Shown: piece by piece, positions 62,380 to 64,000 of the stretch | How the letters are laid out: every line of letters starts with the position of its first letter | Numbering within the stretch: the first letter of the stretch is position 1 | Source of the DNA: Azadirachta indica | Taxonomy: Eukaryota; Streptophyta; Magnoliopsida; Sapindales; Meliaceae | Direction: 5' to 3' | Assembly (NCBI GenBank): GCA_022749755.1 | Contig: CM040443.1 | Coordinates: 7,417,191 to 7,481,190, forward strand | Length of the DNA: 64,000 nt | The notes under the pieces: generated by a model | Seen by the model: only the letters and a program-made list of their open reading frames with translations | Told to the model about the DNA's origin: nothing | Database searches by the model: none | Program-made: the position numbers and the translations under genes

Positions 62380-64000
62380 CATTATACCTCTCATTAAACA
62401 TTTGTTAGTGGGGACAAAACAAGTCTAAAGTCTATCAGATTAGAAATATGACTTTGCTATATAAAACTGATTACTTTTTTTTTTCTTTAATTAACTCCAT
62501 GATTAAAGAATCCTAATCATGATTTTCCAAGACACCAAACATGACTCTACAAAAGGAAAAAGGAAAGATTAACTCAGCTAGCTAATAAGGATATAACATT
62601 CGGTCAACTTTATATTATGACTCATTCCAGGCTTGTGCTTATCCATCTATCAAGCCAAGCTAAGCCTGTCTGAGTTTCGTGATTTTACTGAACCCAAAGC
62701 CAGAGTTGGGAAAGAAAATGAAAACCCAAAAAAGAAAAAATGAAAAAGAAGACAATAGTGTCAACAGGAACACAGAACCCGATAGATTCCCCTAACAGTG
62801 AACTTTTGTCATACGTGTGGTGTGCATCACAATCTCGACTTTTAGATCTCTGTCGCTGTGTTTTGCGTTTGTGTTTTGTGTCCTTTCCTGCCAACGAGAG
62901 GGTGGAAAAAGGGCTACGAAATGTACTAATCTAGGCAGAGAAAGTGGCATCAATTCACATGGGGTGGTGGGAATTGGTGGGTATGACCCACAAACAAGCT
63001 GGCTCTTCATTAGATTTTAAAAATACCAGTAAGGACTCACGTGCATTGTCAGCACACCCATGTGATCTTGTACTTTTCTGGCCCTTTCTCCTTCCCCCTT
63101 TCATCATTACAACCCACATACCCCAACCCCCCACCTTTCTATAATTACACTACAAACATTTGTAAAATTATGGTAACTACTAACAAGACAAATTTTTCTG
63201 AAAAAGAGGGGGGACTTGTGAAGAACAAATTCATATTAATTTCATCTGGGGCTAATCTTCTTTCTTTCTTTTTTTTTTTCCTTCTTTTCATTACCAGGAA
63301 TGTTAACAGTGTATATAACGACTATTACAAGAACAGCAAACAGATGATGATAATGATACTCCTTTTTTTTTTTAACTGAAAATGGACAATTACCTTCCCT
63401 TCTTCCATGATTCACATCCAAGCTTTTCCACAACAAATTTTCTTTTTACCCGCTACGGGTTATGAACAGGATTTGTAGTTATACTGACTTCTCTGCTGCT
63501 TCTGCTGTACAAAAGATATTGAATTTATAACCTAACAACACAAGACTATCAAACTAACACTAAATAAGGGTTTTTCTTTCTTCCTTCTTGGGAAACCAGG
63601 AGCGGTTAAAAATAGGAAGAAAGTTCAGGACAGAAAGAGGAAGAAGAAGAAGAAATTACAGTTCAAGGGAAGTTACAACTACATATAAAATTTTGACTCT
63701 GATGGTTGTCTCTCTTTTCTATGCTTCTTTCCTTTTTTTTTTTAACCTGTGGTCCAAACTTCTTGATTAACTACTGAAATCAAAGATAAAAATAGTACAA
63801 TAAAGAAAGGGAATGGCTGACCCACTTCCTTCACAGCCTTTACGTATGGAATTTTGTATGGTAGTAAGTGCTATATATCAACGGTGATGATGATGATGAT
63901 GATGATGATGGTAGAAATAGTGCTGGTGGTGGTTCTCTACAGTCTGATGTAAGTGTTTTTTTTGTTTGGTTACTCCATTCAATCTTCCTGTTAATTCCAG
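62380..64000. other. Terminal intergenic stretch
   Basis: No gene confidently seen. The many overlapping short frames at 62680-63440 lie on both strands without coding bias. Pyrimidine/purine tracts and a TGA trinucleotide repeat near the right end are the only clear features. The 3' end of a minus-strand gene starting beyond the window cannot be excluded. Confidence 0.45.
63885..63910. repeat. (TGA)n microsatellite
   Basis: About eight uninterrupted TGA units. Confidence 0.9.

Overview
This window is nuclear DNA from a flowering plant, most likely a dicot. It is AT-rich, its genes carry short introns with GT..AG borders, and it encodes plant-specific families: a cytokinin oxidase, a plant cytosolic-type NAD glycerol-3-phosphate dehydrogenase, an autoinhibited Ca2+-ATPase, an F-box protein, and relics of a PPR gene and a MADS-box gene. 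The species cannot be named from the sequence alone. There are no bacterial operons, CRISPR arrays, rRNA or recognisable tRNA genes.

Layout: 1-2747 is upstream DNA with a TATA/ACGT-core cluster. 2748-4932 is a five-exon CKX1-type cytokinin dehydrogenase on +. 5.0-13.4 kb has no confident gene, but holds exon-like pieces on - and a 263-bp tandem duplication. 14008-16683 is a five-exon GPDHC1-type glycerol-3-phosphate dehydrogenase on +, followed at once by a decayed RFL-type PPR gene (16940-18240). 18.3-26.7 kb is intergenic, with a decayed exon pair, a probable solo LTR (21068-22102) and C/G-rich GGTTCGG-type repeats. 26786-28192 reads as an unrecognised five-exon gene in which all four introns fall in phase 0. 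28.6-29.9 kb is a retroelement-like relic with a local triplication.

Two long fold-back elements dominate the gene-poor middle and right: 31406-32720 (1.3 kb, long inverted arms, a pair of near-identical 8-bp flanks) and 48385-50495 (2.1 kb). Between them lie an F-box gene with an in-frame stop in its expected 5' end (40.4-41.3 kb), a broken Mutator-type transposase (44.3-45.9 kb) and, on the opposite strand, a MADS-box first exon with two nonsense codons (46464-46651). 50656-51780 is a small conserved-looking hydrophilic protein gene, followed by a 380-bp tandem duplication. 53400-58715 on - is a seven-exon ACA4/ACA11-type Ca2+ pump. 58.7-64.0 kb is intergenic, with possible 5' exons or very short ORFs.

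The genes are independent housekeeping or regulatory loci (cytokinin breakdown, glycerol-3-phosphate/NADH shuttle, Ca2+ export into the vacuole) and do not form a pathway. The most unusual items are the unrecognised phase-0 gene at 26.8-28.2 kb, the two fold-back elements, and the MADS relic lying 0.55 kb from a MULE relic. All exon borders were read by eye from splice signals and reading frame; none is backed by transcript data.
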